From Begonia masoniana (Eukaryota; Streptophyta; Magnoliopsida; Cucurbitales; Begoniaceae): 64,000 nt of DNA. Under the pieces are notes generated by a model. It saw only the letters and a program-made list of their open reading frames with translations, was not told the origin of the DNA and did no database searches. The stretch spans positions 72,128,573 through 72,192,572 of the forward strand of contig CM039502.1 of the NCBI GenBank assembly GCA_022432975.1, in the 5' to 3' direction. Below, in pieces: positions 12,401-23,397 of the stretch (position 1 is its first letter; every line of letters starts with the position of its first letter). Position numbers and translations under genes: made by a program.

Positions 12401-13087
12401 TTCTGTGAGATCGGCCCCCCATTCTTATTTGAACATGGGATCGGGTCCTCGGTCTAGAGAATGACTCCCTTTTCTTGGTTGTCATTGGGATCAGGGGCCG
12501 TTCTTCGAGACTGGAGACTTGTCCGAAGTTGTTTTGTTACGATATCTATATTTTAAAAGTAAACTTGTTAATGAAAATATTTTAAGATTCATTTTGTTAA
12601 TCATTTTATAGTCAGAGGGTATTTTTGAATATTACCGTAAAAAAATGAAATCACGAGGCTAATTTACTTTGAAGATGCAAAAAACTTAGAATATTCTCAT
12701 GAATTTGTTCTGCTTTCGCCTCTAGAGATACCTCAAAGAACAAAAGAGCTACCCTCTTTTTCTCCAAAAGAGTAGATCCAGGCGCCAGAAAAGGGGAGGG
12801 CTCAGCTCCACGTAGAACTCAGTATGTGGAGAGTTTTGATTGGTCTAATGGATGGTCTTTTTCGCCGTCCCGGGCAAACACGTCGCCATTGTTTACTATA
12901 ATGATCTCCTACAACGGACTCAGCTTGCACGATATTTTGTCGAACCACACAGGAAGGCTAAACTCCATTACCGGATTGTTTATTTATTTCCCGGTTCTTT
13001 CGTTTTCTCGCACTGATTCTCATAAATTCTGCAACTTTTTCTATTGACTTCCATATCCCCATTTTTACTTCAAGTTGGGTAGCTAGA
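12401..13087. other. MULE end and upstream region of the nucleoside hydrolase gene
   Basis: Up to about 12530 the sequence is a GGCCCCCC-rich stretch typical of the terminal region of this MULE family. I see no matching outer inverted end here, so the element end is eroded or lost. From about 12540 to 13087 no ORF resembles a known protein; this stretch should hold the promoter and 5' UTR of the next gene, but I cannot place a convincing TATA box. Confidence 0.5.
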
Positions 13088-15342
13088 ATGGAGAGTTTGA
13101 TGGCCGATTCGCAGCGAAAGGTTGTCGACGGTGAATTCCAAACTGATGGCGTTATGGGCTCTTTCATGAAGCGCGAGAAGCTCATAATCGATACCGATCC
13201 CGGAATTGGTTTGTTTCGCCCTCTATCGTATTTTTTACTTTCTCCCTATTTGGATTTGTAATGTGATGAGCTGATCGGCCTTTAGAATTACTCCCCTGAA
13301 TAAGATGAATTTCCTTTGCTTTCGATAATATATTTGAGATTTGGCCTTAGATGCATGTCTCTAATACCACTTTCATTCAAGGCAAGTCAATGGACTGTCA
13401 TTTTTGTTTGCATTATACTAAGTTAGCGTTTGTTTCTAAGTTTTAATCTCTGTTTTTGAGATTGTGTAACCACAATCTAGATAATTTTTTCCCCCTAATC
13501 TTTGACATCTGAGATTTGAGATGTCTGTTCATTCCTGGAGAAGTTCGTTTAAAGTCAGATAAAGGGTAAGCCATTGAACATAACTAACTAGTCCTGTTTT
13601 TTTGTGAAAAGCTCTAGTTGTTTTTAAGATCCTTTTTTTTTTTATCTAAGTAAATAAGTTCTTGAATGTCACTACATGATTGAAGTGAGAATATATTTTG
13701 CTTAATAAATAGATGATGCTATGGCAATCTTCATGGCATTTCAAACCATGGAGTTGGAGGTATTGGGTTTAACAACTATTTTTGGCAATGTCACTACCGA
13801 GGATGCCACACGGAATGCGTTGCTTCTGGTTTGTGTTTGCTTCAGATCATTTTCCTCTCCGCTATATTTCCTAACTTCCGAGATTTTCATTTTGTTTGGA
13901 ATGTGTTCTTGATCAAATACTTTTCTTAATGTGCAAAAGGATAGTGTGAGATAGCAGGGCGTGATGATGTTCCTGTTGCCGAAGGCAGCCCTGAATCTTT
14001 GAAGGTAAATCTTTGAGCTCTGCTTCATAACTTGTGTGAATCATCTGAGTCTCTTTTTGACCCTCAATGGGATTGTGCCTAATTGAGTAACTTGTTTAGT
14101 ACTTGATTTTTATTTGTTCTCTAATTTCTTCATTATTTCTTCTTGTTCTTTTGATACATCGCTTCATAAAGGGTGGAGTGCCACGCATTGCTGACTTTGT
14201 TCATGGCTCTGATGGGCTGGGCAATGTATTTTTACCTCCTCCGAAAGCCAAGAAAATTGAGAAGAGTGCTTACAAGTTTTTAGTTGATAAGGTTTCTGAG
14301 CATCCCGGTGAAGTTACCATACTCGCACTCGGCCCTCTGACTAACTTGGCCCTCGTATGTTCTTCATTTTTTGTTCTCTATCAATTTTTTTCTGGCTTTA
14401 TTCTTGTCTGCGGGACTGTTTTATCGATGATGTCTTTTTGTGATACGGCTATCTTGGTTAGGCAATCAGATCGGACTCTTCTTTTGCTACCAAGGTTAAG
14501 CGAATTGTCATTCTTGGTGGGGCCTTCTTTTCTTTGGGGAATGTCAATCCTGCTGCTGAAGCAAATGTAAGAGAGACATTTGGGGTCATATCATTGGATT
14601 GATTTACTATTTTACATTAAACTTTATTCTTTGACTAGCTAGATTTATGGGGACCCTGAAGCTGCTGATGTTGTGTTCACGTCTGGTGCTTGTATGGTAG
14701 TTGTCGGGATAAACATTACGACTCAAGTTCAATTCACGGGTAGAAACTTCGTTTTGGCTACATTTCACACAACGATGGCCGATTTTACATCTGTTTCTGT
14801 TATGTTCAGATGCTGATCTTCTTGAGTTAAGGCAATCTAAAGGAAAGCATGCTCAGTTTGTCTGTGATATCTGCAAGTTTTACAGAGATTGGCATGTAAC
14901 TTCTGATGGTGTTTATGGTATTACCTTTATTCGTTCTCTCTCTTACTGAATCAGTTTTAACTATGATGGATTGAAATAATTGATTTGAGTTTAATTTCAG
15001 GGATTTTCATGCACGATCCGGTGTGTTTTGCCGCACTTGTGCGGCCTGATCTCTTTACTTTGAAGAAGGGTGTTGTGAGAGTTGAGACTCAGGGCATTTG
15101 TGCAGGGCATACATTGATGGACCAAGGACTAAAAAAGTGAGTTCATGTCCTACTCTTCCTCACGCCCATCATCGTTTTATTATCGTCGAATTTTGTTTTG
15201 TTGTGTTGTTTTGAACTCGCGATATAAACACAGGTGGCATTCGGGTAATCCATGGTCCGACTATTCCCCGGTTTCGATTGCCTGGACGGTGGAAGTGGAG
15301 GAAGTCATTAATTACATCAAAGAACTGTTGAAGAAACCATGA
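13088..15342 (+). CDS. URH1: Uridine/inosine-uridine nucleoside hydrolase (nucleosidase), URH1 type
   Basis: Nine exons give 344 residues: 13088-13208, 13713-13828, 13945-14004, 14172-14354, 14462-14566, 14643-14739, 14810-14917, 15001-15136 and 15234-15342. All introns are GT..AG and all phases join. The N-terminus reads EKLIIDTDPGI followed by DDAMAIFMAF across intron 1; the DxDxxxDD cluster binds the catalytic calcium. Later motifs are GLTTIFGNV, LALGPLTNLAL, ILGGAFFSLGNVNPAAEAN, YGDPEAADVVF and HDPVCFAALVRPDLF, spread along the whole family length. The enzyme splits ribonucleosides such as uridine into base and ribose in pyrimidine/purine salvage, in the cytosol in Arabidopsis. Start chosen at the first ATG in frame; a second (M5) is possible. 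No break is visible, so the gene looks functional. Confidence 0.93.
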
Positions 15343-15952
15343 AAACTGTTGGACAGATTGTTGAAACATGGATTTGAAGAACTGGGTTTTAGTGTTAGAT
15401 TGATGAAAGCTAAGCCCTGTAATGGTTTGGGTTTGTAAATTGACTTGTGGATGTTGGGAAGAAGAAGAAATGATAAATTGCCTAAACATTTGGCTTCAGT
15501 ATGCTTGCATACTTAATTCGGCCACAATCATTACTAATTATAGACTTTCTGTCAAAATCCGAAGATGGGCCTAACATAGCGTCGGGTCTGGCGATCCAAT
15601 TCTCAGAGAAAATTCGATCATCCAGGTCAAGTATGGTTTGCAGCATAAGTTGAAGACTTTAACGTTGATCCAAGTCGAAATAAATAGAAAAATCTTTATA
15701 AGACTAAACAAAAAATCAAATCAGTGTAAAATCTTGTCAAACGTGCATTTAGTAAAGCAGTTGAGCCAGTTCTTTCTTTGTCTGATCGATTGACGTTTAC
15801 CAACTTCACTGAAAAACCCATCTCAACTCCACTCCAACAACCGGAAAAAAACCCCTCTCCCTCTCTTCCCTTACCTTAATTTTACTATAAAACGAAGATC
15901 GGACCCGTAAAACCTTAATTCTGTCCCAAAATAAGGAAGACAGCGCTACTGG
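15343..15952. other. 3' region of the nucleoside hydrolase gene and promoter of the LysM gene
   Basis: This 610-base stretch has no supported ORF. It should hold the 3' UTR of the upstream gene and, from about 15700, the promoter and pyrimidine-rich 5' leader (CCCCTCTCCCTCTCTTCCC at 15852-15870) of the LysM gene. Confidence 0.5.
15884..15892 (+). promoter_or_regulatory. Candidate TATA box of the LysM gene
   Basis: ACTATAAAAC lies about 65 bases before the ATG at 15953, after a CT-rich tract. The position and sequence suit a plant TATA box, but the start of transcription is unknown. Confidence 0.45.
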
Positions 15953-16255
15953 ATGATGGGGCGTGATTGTTCGTCGACGGCAGCGGTGGCCGAGAGGATT
16001 TCTTGGTACTGCGCTCTGTTGTTGGCGTTTATGCTGATTTTGAGCTGCTGTGAAAGAAGGGAGAGAGAGCTGGTTGGTGAGAAGATGGAGAAGCCATGCG
16101 AGGAGATATACGTGGTTAGAGAGGGAGAGACGTTGCAGACGATAAGTGAAAAGTGTGGAGATCCTTATATTGTTGAAGAGAATCCTCAAATCAATGACCC
16201 CGATGATGTTTTTCCTGGTCTCGTCATCAAGATCACTCCTTTCTTCGATTCATGA
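15953..16255 (+). CDS. Small LysM-domain protein with N-terminal membrane/signal segment
   Basis: A single exon codes for 100 residues; the next codon is also ATG and could be the start. Residues about 17-32 (WYCALLLAFMLILSCC) are a hydrophobic segment that may be a signal peptide or membrane anchor. Residues about 52-95 form one LysM domain: IYVVREGETLQTISEKCGDP, then NPQINDPDDVFPGLVIKITP. LysM domains bind N-acetylglucosamine-containing glycans such as chitin or peptidoglycan. Small plant proteins with a hydrophobic N-terminus and one C-terminal LysM are a known group of unclear function. There is no kinase domain, so it is not a LysM receptor kinase. It lies 610 bases after the nucleoside hydrolase gene on the same strand. 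Confidence 0.88.
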   Translation: MMGRDCSSTAAVAERISWYCALLLAFMLILSCCERRERELVGEKMEKPCEEIYVVREGETLQTISEKCGDPYIVEENPQINDPDDVFPGLVIKITPFFDS

Positions 16256-16664
16256 AGCGAGAGAGAGTTTTTACATGAAAATAAATAAATCTGGAAATTA
16301 TTATTATTTTATTTTTCAACAAGAATACTGCCATTAATGTTTAGTTTTTGCATGGTTGCCCAAAAGTGGATTCTCTCTCGCTGCTTGCTTATAATTCCCT
16401 TGCCCAGTTTTTACAGCTCTGTACTTGCTAGAGCCAGAAAGTGACCCGAGAAAAAGACGAAAAACTCCATGGATGAACATGGATAAGCCGATCAGAAAAG
16501 AATCGAGGGAAAAAGAAGGAATGAATTTAATTTGAGGATCAATCAACATAACGTTCACAGGAGATGTTTTCATTGTTATGCAACTTATTTTTCCAGATTG
16601 AGAGAGAACTATTAAAAAAAAAAAAAACAAAAATTATTATTATTATAATAATTGGTGAAGCTGG
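16256..16664. other. Convergent 3' regions of the LysM and GDSL genes
   Basis: No supported ORF. The two genes point at each other, so this stretch should contain both 3' UTRs. It includes a short A run (16614-16626) and an AT microsatellite-like patch (16630-16650). Confidence 0.5.
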
Positions 16665-18850
16665 TCAAAAACTGGCTTGCATGACAGAAAACAGAGCCTT
16701 CCAACCCTCCTGCGTTGGATGTACTTCATCCCAAAACAATGACGTTTTAGGATTCTCACACAAACTGTATTTCTTCTCTCCCTTTTCATCCACTTCACCG
16801 CAACTGTATTCACTGCTGATCCCAGTACAACACGGCTTCAATGGGTCCTCAAATTTTCCTCTCCCTACACATATTTTCAGTTCAGTTACCTCAGATGAAC
16901 CAGAAAAATGGAGTCGACCTGAAATAAGGGTTAGTGTTGTTACCTAAAGGGCCTCCTTTGTTCTTGATAACAGATATGAACGAGCTGTACAGATCGAGAA
17001 GGACGAAAGGCGAATCGTGGGTTCCATTGTTGAAGTCGGAAATGGCTTTTTGAAGTAAGAGGTTGTGGAAGTTCACTAGGGCGTTCTGTGATTCGTTGCA
17101 TTGTTTGAATGAAGAAGCGGCTGTGACTTGTGGGAAACAGCCCAGAGGGGCGAGCTTTGTTACGGCTATTTTCTTCACTCCCATGGCGTGAATTCGTTTC
17201 AAGTTGACTGCGAGTTGGTTCACCACGCTGATCATGAATGCTGGCAGACCCTGAAATGAAAATAAGTGATTCAGTAATGATCTTTCACTTTTTCCGGCCG
17301 TATTCAGAAACACGTTATGATCCAGAAATCTCATCTTGTGTTAATCCATCTACTTGAATTGACGAAAAGACGATATTAATGTCAATATTCAATGACATTT
17401 TCACAGACAGATGACGATCAAATCTATGAGCTTTGAGATTTATTAAGAGAGTCTAATATGGAGGTTCAACGATGGCTACAATGGAGGTTTCATCGACGGC
17501 GACTGAACTAATAAATGAAAGAAGATTATTTACCGCCTGAGTGCCGTTTCTGGCGAGGTAATTCGTGTAGTCGTTGCCATTAAGGGAGACAAGTGCGAGG
17601 GAACACTTCAAATCTTTAACGGTGTAAACAGAGTCCTTAATGAGCTGCTGAAAGAAATCGATCTGCGTCGTCATGTTTGGGCCCAAAACCCAGGTGTCGA
17701 AAACGCCGGTGCCGCCGAAAGCGAAGTTGACACCGTGCTTCAGCTGGTTCATACCATAACTTCTCCGGTTGTACGGAATCGGAGACTTCCCTCCCAGATA
17801 TTTCGCTGCAATGGATACAAACGATCACAGAAAAACGTCAAAAATGAAAGAAATGCAGATGGGTCGGAACGAATCAATCGTCAAGCTCTAATTATATGCA
17901 TAATTAGTAAATCTCTAGATTAAGATACTAACTTAATAGATCTAATCCACTATTACCGTAGAGTTCATGACAAATAAAGATGTGGATCAAAAAAGACTAC
18001 AACTTTCAATGCAAAGAAATTTCCTATGATCGGAATCTTATATGAACAGTATATAACAAACAAGAATAGTAGTTATCTAGGGTTTAAAGACTTCACTGGA
18101 AATGGTCAATATTCGATGTGGGAAGAACTGAGGAGAACACGTAGCGTCGACAGAGATTCAAGTGACCGAGAATGAATTCAAAACATAGAGTAGCCAAATT
18201 TAGATGTCAAAGAGTAAGGGAATATGTGTGCAGACAAAGAGATGCAGACATTGGGTAATGGGTAAAAGAAAAGGTCGACACGTAAGCAGAAAAAAACGAC
18301 TGTTAAATTGAAGTTTTAAAATGAGAAAAAGTAGAACTCTGAATGGACAGGAAGAAAATTACAGACTTGTGTAAACAAAATCTGATGGCCACCCACGTTC
18401 CCAAAAGTAGGCTAAAAGCTAAAAGAGTTACGAAGGCAAACACAGAAAGAGTTGAAGAGAGAGGGTACCGAAGAAATCGGTGAGAACGCGGCCGTCGGAG
18501 AACCGGCCCGTTGGTTTCCCGGGAAATGTAATTCCGTAGGGAGTTTTCCAAGATTTGGACAAGGTTTTATCTGTATTGCCGGTGTCGACGAAAGAATCCC
18601 CGAAGACGAACAGCTTCGACGGACGGTAATTGAAGGGACGGCCATGGTTGTGCCTGTCTTTCTGGCTGTGAGCAAAGCTGTGAACTATTCCTGCGAAAAA
18701 AAAAAACGAAATAACGAATCACCTCGTAAAAAGGATCGACAGAAAGTACGACGAAAAATGGAGAAAAAAATAATAGAACGACGAGGAACCTGAGAGGAGA
18801 GAGAAGAGGAAGAAAAGGAAGAGAGAGAAGCTGAGTTTTTGCAGCTCCAT
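16665..18850 (-). CDS. GDSL esterase/lipase (SGNH hydrolase), At5g03610-like
   Basis: Five exons on the minus strand give 353 residues: 18850-18790, 18690-18469, 17805-17534, 17250-16944 and 16864-16665. All junctions are GT..AG and all phases join. The N-terminus MELQKLSFSLFLFFLFSLLS is a signal peptide, so the enzyme is probably secreted. SGNH blocks are present: block I FVFGDSFVDTGN (nucleophile Ser), block II Gly in FAFGGTGVFD, block III GNDYTNY (Asn), and block V FWDEVHPT (Asp and His). The segment CCTGISSEYSCG holds the paired cysteines common near the C-terminus. Family members hydrolyse ester bonds of lipids or acylated cell-wall compounds; the substrate cannot be read from sequence. 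Length and motif order are normal for the family, and I see no break. Confidence 0.93.
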
Positions 18851-20201
18851 CCAGAAGAAAAAAGAAGACGACGAAGCTGTTTGTAACAGTCGATAAATTT
18901 GTGTCGGAACTCCGGCTTGATTTCCATGCTTATAAAGTGGCTGAAGCTTGGACGATAGTTTGGGAGAGGGGAGGGAAAATCTTACGTGGCTGTGATGTGA
19001 CCTCGTTTTACATCCTCCAAATATATTATTATTAATCATACATAACTGTGCTTAATCAATGTAACAATGGCCATTTAGTGCACATTTTTAATACGCAAAC
19101 CATATGAAATATTATCCATAATTAAACGAAGCTTAAACTGTAGATTAATGATCCATCAAAACATTAATTAAGCACAATCATGTATGATTAATCCACTAAT
19201 AATAATACGTAGCTGACCAAACCATGTCTCATTTCTCGTTAACATTATTGCTGATAAAACTTTTTCACGAGAAAACGTGACACCAAAAAAAAAAAATTAA
19301 TTATAATGCAATACTTGTAGTCAAGTAGCCGAAGCCTCTTTCTCTTACAACAATAAGGACAAAGAATATACTTCTAGTATGATTATATTTCGTTAATAAC
19401 TATTTCTAGGAAGTTCTTTTAATAGATAGTTATTTTGAAATGGTCCAAAACTACATAGTTTTAAAAGTAAGCAGACATAAATTACAAGACAACTCACGAA
19501 AAAGACTTGGAATTCGAATAGTATAATGAAATGAAACAAGAAACATTGCTTTTTACAAAAAGATAATCTGAACTTTCAACCATGTTTTTAAATTAGATAT
19601 ATTTTTTGAAGAACAAACAACGGGTTTAGAGATCAGGCGACACATGAACGTGGTGTTCTGCCGTCCCTAGTCCAAATCAAACCCATCAATGTGTGTGTAT
19701 TTGATGATAGCGTACACTAATTTTGAAAATGACTCTTTACTCAAAGTAAATAATAAGGATGATTGCTGCGCAGACACGCATGGTCAACAAAATAGATTCC
19801 TAAATTATTAGACGTCACGTGGGAATGAGTAGGACTTTTTGCAAGTACGCACTTTTTGAGTTTTTTCTATTTTTTTAAATTTCTATTTATTTTAATTTAA
19901 AATAATTATCTGATATTTATTCAATGTGAACAAAGTTTGTCACATGAGCAGGTCGACGCAGTTTTTGTGCTTTTTCTGAATACTTGGACGATGAAAATGG
20001 AAGATTTTGACGTGTTCTTGCGTTCAATTTCAGCCTCCGCAGTTGCCCACGTACCCTTTCCATAATTGACATGTTCTTGTGATTATCAAATTTATTAATG
20101 AGAATCACATGTTTATTATTTAATCTTAGAATGATTAAATGTAGCTGTTGTGAATTTATTGAGATGGTACCTAATGTTTCAGGTGATTGAAAAAAAAAAA
20201 G
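18851..20201. other. Upstream region of the GDSL gene and AT-rich spacer
   Basis: About 1.35 kb without a supported gene. The first ~150 bases left of 19000 should hold the promoter of the minus-strand GDSL gene; a TTTATAAG on the minus strand near 18930 is a weak TATA candidate. The rest is AT-rich and contains one inverted repeat (19022-19206), listed separately. Confidence 0.5.
19022..19206. repeat. Short inverted-repeat element, MITE-like
   Basis: The arm at about 19025-19056 (ATTATTATTAATCATACATA, then ACTGTGCTTAAT) recurs as its reverse complement at about 19164-19205, with several mismatches and a short insertion. The whole span is ~185 bp and AT-rich. This suits a small non-autonomous DNA transposon relic, but I did not find a clear target duplication. 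Confidence 0.5.
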
Positions 20202-20400
20202 GTAAAAATCATTTTAACTCTTAAATTATCAATTTTCTTTAAAACATCTTTAAACTAACAACTCTAATAAATTCAACCTTCAACTATCATAAACTTAACA
20301 AATTAACTCCTAACGACCTCCTGATAATCCCCTGATCTGCATTTTTTGCGTAGAACGAGGGACCGATCTAAAACGAACAGCCCCTCGTTCTGTTGGGGAG
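20202..20400 (+). repeat. Left terminal inverted repeat of the MULE
   Basis: It pairs with 27320-27519 over about 200 bases with mismatches and small gaps. Shared blocks include CAACCTTCAACTATCATAAA and a TCTGCATTT..TGC..AGAACG segment. Confidence 0.82.
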
Positions 20401-20596
20401 AGTGCGTTCCACGTGCACCGCATATGGAATGGGAGGCTGATCTAAAAACAACGGCCCCCCGTTTTGTCGGGGGTTGAGTTCCTCCCGTTTCACGTGCGGT
20501 GCAAGTGGAACTGGAACGAGAAATAGTTCTCCCGAGCCGGCCTCCCGTTCTTAAGAGCATTTTATAACTGGGGGTCGCTCGGGAAACGGGCCCCCG

Positions 20597-20765
20597 TCTC
20601 AATTATTGGACTGGAAAACGAGGGACTAATCTCAAAATCTCAATTATTGTCCAATAATTGGACTAGAACGGAGGGCGATCAGCGAATACTGGGGGCTGAT
20701 CTCAATTATTATCCAATAATTGGACTAGAACGGGGGGCCGATCATCGAGAATAGGGGGCCAATCT
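20597..20765 (+). repeat. Direct repeats with CCAATAATTGG palindrome in the MULE subterminal region
   Basis: Two copies of about 63 bases (20638-20700 and 20701-20764) and a shorter one (from 20597) share TCTCAATTATT, the palindrome CCAATAATTGG, GACTAGAACG and a GGGGGC-rich block. Repeated palindromes near a TIR could be transposase-binding sites; that role is inferred. Confidence 0.75.
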
Positions 20766-20770
20766 CTAAA

Positions 20771-20780
20771 ATTATATAAG
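20771..20780 (+). promoter_or_regulatory. Candidate TATA box of the MULE transposase
   Basis: ATTATATAAG lies about 100 bases before the transposase ATG at 20878 and directly after the subterminal repeats. Confidence 0.5.
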
Positions 20781-22004
20781 GAGACAGCCCTCCATTCTCA
20801 CATCCAGCTCGCGAAAACTCTAAAATCTCTCGACTATTTTCTTGCTCCGGCAAATTTTCTCTGCATTAGCGACGCTGATGGATTCTGATTCAAGTAGGTT
20901 GGTTGATTTAGACGAAACAACAGCTTGTGATGCCAATATGGATTGCTCTTTGTAATCCATGCCTACATATAGTGACATTTGAGCATTCGATTACTTAGAA
21001 GAAAATGAAGAAATAGAAGTGCATTCGACCTCCAAAACTCTGGACGATGAGCTTCGAACACCAGTCGACTCAGAGGATAATGAGGTGGAAAACATACCGG
21101 TAAAGGAAGAAATCTCAATGAGATTTTATTTGGATAAAAAATATAGTTCGTTAAAGGAAATTAGAGAAAAAATAGTTGAATATGACTTGACAAATGGTTA
21201 TGGGATCAAATTCACCAAAAGTGACTCTTGGCGCCTGACGGCGGTGTGTGAGGACGGTTATGTGTGGTGAATGCATAGTTCGAAGATGCAAAATGAGCTT
21301 ACGTTTCAAATAAAAAGTTTGACTGATTCTCACAGCTGTTCAAGGAAAATTGAGAATCGACACACTATAGCAAAATGCGTGGCAAATCATTATTGGATAG
21401 GTTCAAAATTCAACCTACGTGGGAAATCTCTTCCATTATCGAGACAGTGAGGAATGATTTGAATATCAACATTACACCCAGTCTTGCTAGAAGAGCAAGA
21501 AGCGAAACTCGAATATTTAATGAAGGCCTAGGCGACAAAAAATCAAGCTACTGCGGTCGTACGCAACAGAAATACGTAGATCAAATCAGGGTAGTTTATT
21601 ATTCCTAGACACTTACTTGGTGAACTATGACGATAATGAGTCATGCGTATTCCAAAAAATATGTATGTGTATGACTGCTTGTAGGGTAGGTTTGTTGTAG
21701 TGTGGTAGACCGATTATCTATTTGGATGGTTGTCATCTAAATGGCTCATGTCCCGGTCAATTACTGATAGCCGTCAGTGTTGATGGCAACGATGGAATAT
21801 GTGATGACCCGGATGTGTAAGTATGGTACGATGGCTGAACGAACCGGAACCCGGATGGCGATACGTCCGCGCGGGTGAACCGGAAGGTGACGGGTCGTAA
21901 AAATGGGTCGTCACAATCCCACATCGCTTGGGGAAGTATGTGGATATGAAACATATGTAAAGAGACCCTCTCAACATAGTAAGACGCGTTTTGGAGCACA
22001 ATTG

Positions 22005-22090
22005 GCAACGGATTCCATAAGAACTTCGAAGTTAAAAGTGCTTCAGCGAGAGCAATTCCAGGTTGGGTGACCTTCCGGGAAGTTCTCGCC
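22005..22090 (+). other. 5S rRNA-like region in Cassandra LTR 1
   Basis: The sequence CAACGGATTCCATAAGAAC, then TTCGAAGTTAAAAGTGCTTC and GGTTGGGTGACCTTCCGGGA, follows plant 5S rRNA from about its middle to its 3' part, including the internal Pol III promoter (box A-like GAAGTTAAAAGTGC and box C-like TTGGGTGACC). It is diverged and is not a genuine rRNA gene. Confidence 0.88.
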
Positions 22091-22452
22091 AAACAAAACC
22101 GTGAGGGGAGGATATTGGGCTACGGCCCAATCCCCAGAGCGGACAATATCTTGCTGGGATAAGGGGTCGTTACAAATGGTATCAGAGCCTGTACCCAACT
22201 GGAAATGTGGCCAACGAGAATGTTGGGCCCCATAGGGGGGGTGATTGTGATGACCCGGATGTGTAAGTATGGTACGATGGCTGCACGAACCGGAACCCGG
22301 ATGGCGATACGTCCGCGCGGGCGAACCGGAAGGTGACGGGTCGTAAAAAGGGGGGTCGTCACAATCCCACATCGCTTAGGAAAGTATGTGGAAATGAAAT
22401 ATACGTAAAGAGACCCTCCCAACATAGTAAGACGCGTTTTGGAGCACAATTG

Positions 22453-22538
22453 GCAACGGATCCCATAAGAACTCCGAAGTTAAAAGTGCTTCGACGAGAG
22501 CAATTCTAGGTTGGGTGACCTTCCGGGAAGTTCTCGCC
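22453..22538 (+). other. 5S rRNA-like region in Cassandra LTR 2
   Basis: Same block as in LTR 1, here slightly closer to plant 5S rRNA (GGATCCCATAAGAACTCCGA, then AGTTAAAAGTGCTTC and TTGGGTGACCTTCCGGGAAG). Confidence 0.88.
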
Positions 22539-23397
22539 AAACAAAACCGTGAAGGGAGGATATTGGGCTACAACCCAATCCCCAGAGCGGACAGTATCTT
22601 GCTGGGATAAGGGGTCGTTACAGAATATATTCCGTTGCTGTTGCCAACGTTGAATAAGAGTGTAGGGACTCATGCACGTGGTTTTTACGAGTGTTGAAGC
22701 AAGACCTAGACACTGAAGAGGGATGCAGATAGACAATTGTTTCAGATTGACAAAAGGTATAATGCATTTTCAATTGTTATTTCAAATATTTGTCTTTGTT
22801 GTATTAGTTATATTGTTTTATGCCGACTCTGTTTTTCTTTTAACTATCAAGGACTGTTGCCTGCTGTGCAGAGTGAATTATCGTTAACCGAACACTGCTA
22901 CTGCCTTTGACATATGTATGCAAATTTCAAAAACTAATTTCGGGGCAGAGTATACAGAGATGTAATGTAAATGCGGCAAGGTAAACCACAAGTTATCATT
23001 TCGAGATAGAAATAAGGAAATTATATCAGATTAACCCGGGATGCCCACGCATCTCTTCGACGCATAGAGTCTAGATATTGGACTAGTTATGCGTTTTCTT
23101 CGATTCCAAAGTGTAAAATAAGATTAAATAATTTATGCGAGTCATTCAATGCAGTTCTATTGTCTGCTAGGGACAAACTAATCTTGACCATGTTCGAGAT
23201 GATCTGAAAGTGTTTGATGACTCAGATAGTGAAAAAATATGAGAAGTTAGCCTCGTCAACGAACGTCTTGTGTCCGCAAATAAAAAAGAAGCTTGGAAAG
23301 GTAGAACGTGTAGCTCGAAATTGGAGCACTGTGTTTGCAAGAGTTGAACGATTTGAGGTCAGTAACGACAACGAACAATATGTTGTCGACATGAATT

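Larger units (their letters stand above)
21800..22622 (+). mobile_element. Cassandra-type TRIM retrotransposon with 5S rRNA-like LTRs, complete
   Basis: Two LTRs of 375 and 377 bases (21800-22174, 22246-22622) start TGTGATGACCCGG and end GGTCGTTACA. Only 71 bases lie between them. These hold a tRNA-Met-type primer site TGGTATCAGAGCC (22177 on) and a purine-rich tract ATAGGGGGGGTGAT just before LTR 2. The 5-bp target duplication GAATA is exact (21795-21799 and 22623-22627). There is no coding capacity, as expected for a TRIM. Each LTR carries a 5S rRNA-like block, the hallmark of Cassandra. The element must be moved by proteins of other retroelements. Confidence 0.95.

Noticed and set aside
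14103..14570. Separate 155-codon ORF
   Set aside because: It reads exon 4 of the nucleoside hydrolase gene and then runs through the intron into a wrong frame; the spliced model explains the sequence better.
16891..17334. Separate 147-codon ORF on the minus strand
   Set aside because: It is exon 4 of the GDSL gene extended into both flanking introns.
22005..22538. Genuine 5S rRNA genes
   Set aside because: Both blocks are diverged, lack the 5' part of 5S rRNA and sit at the same place in the two LTRs of a TRIM.
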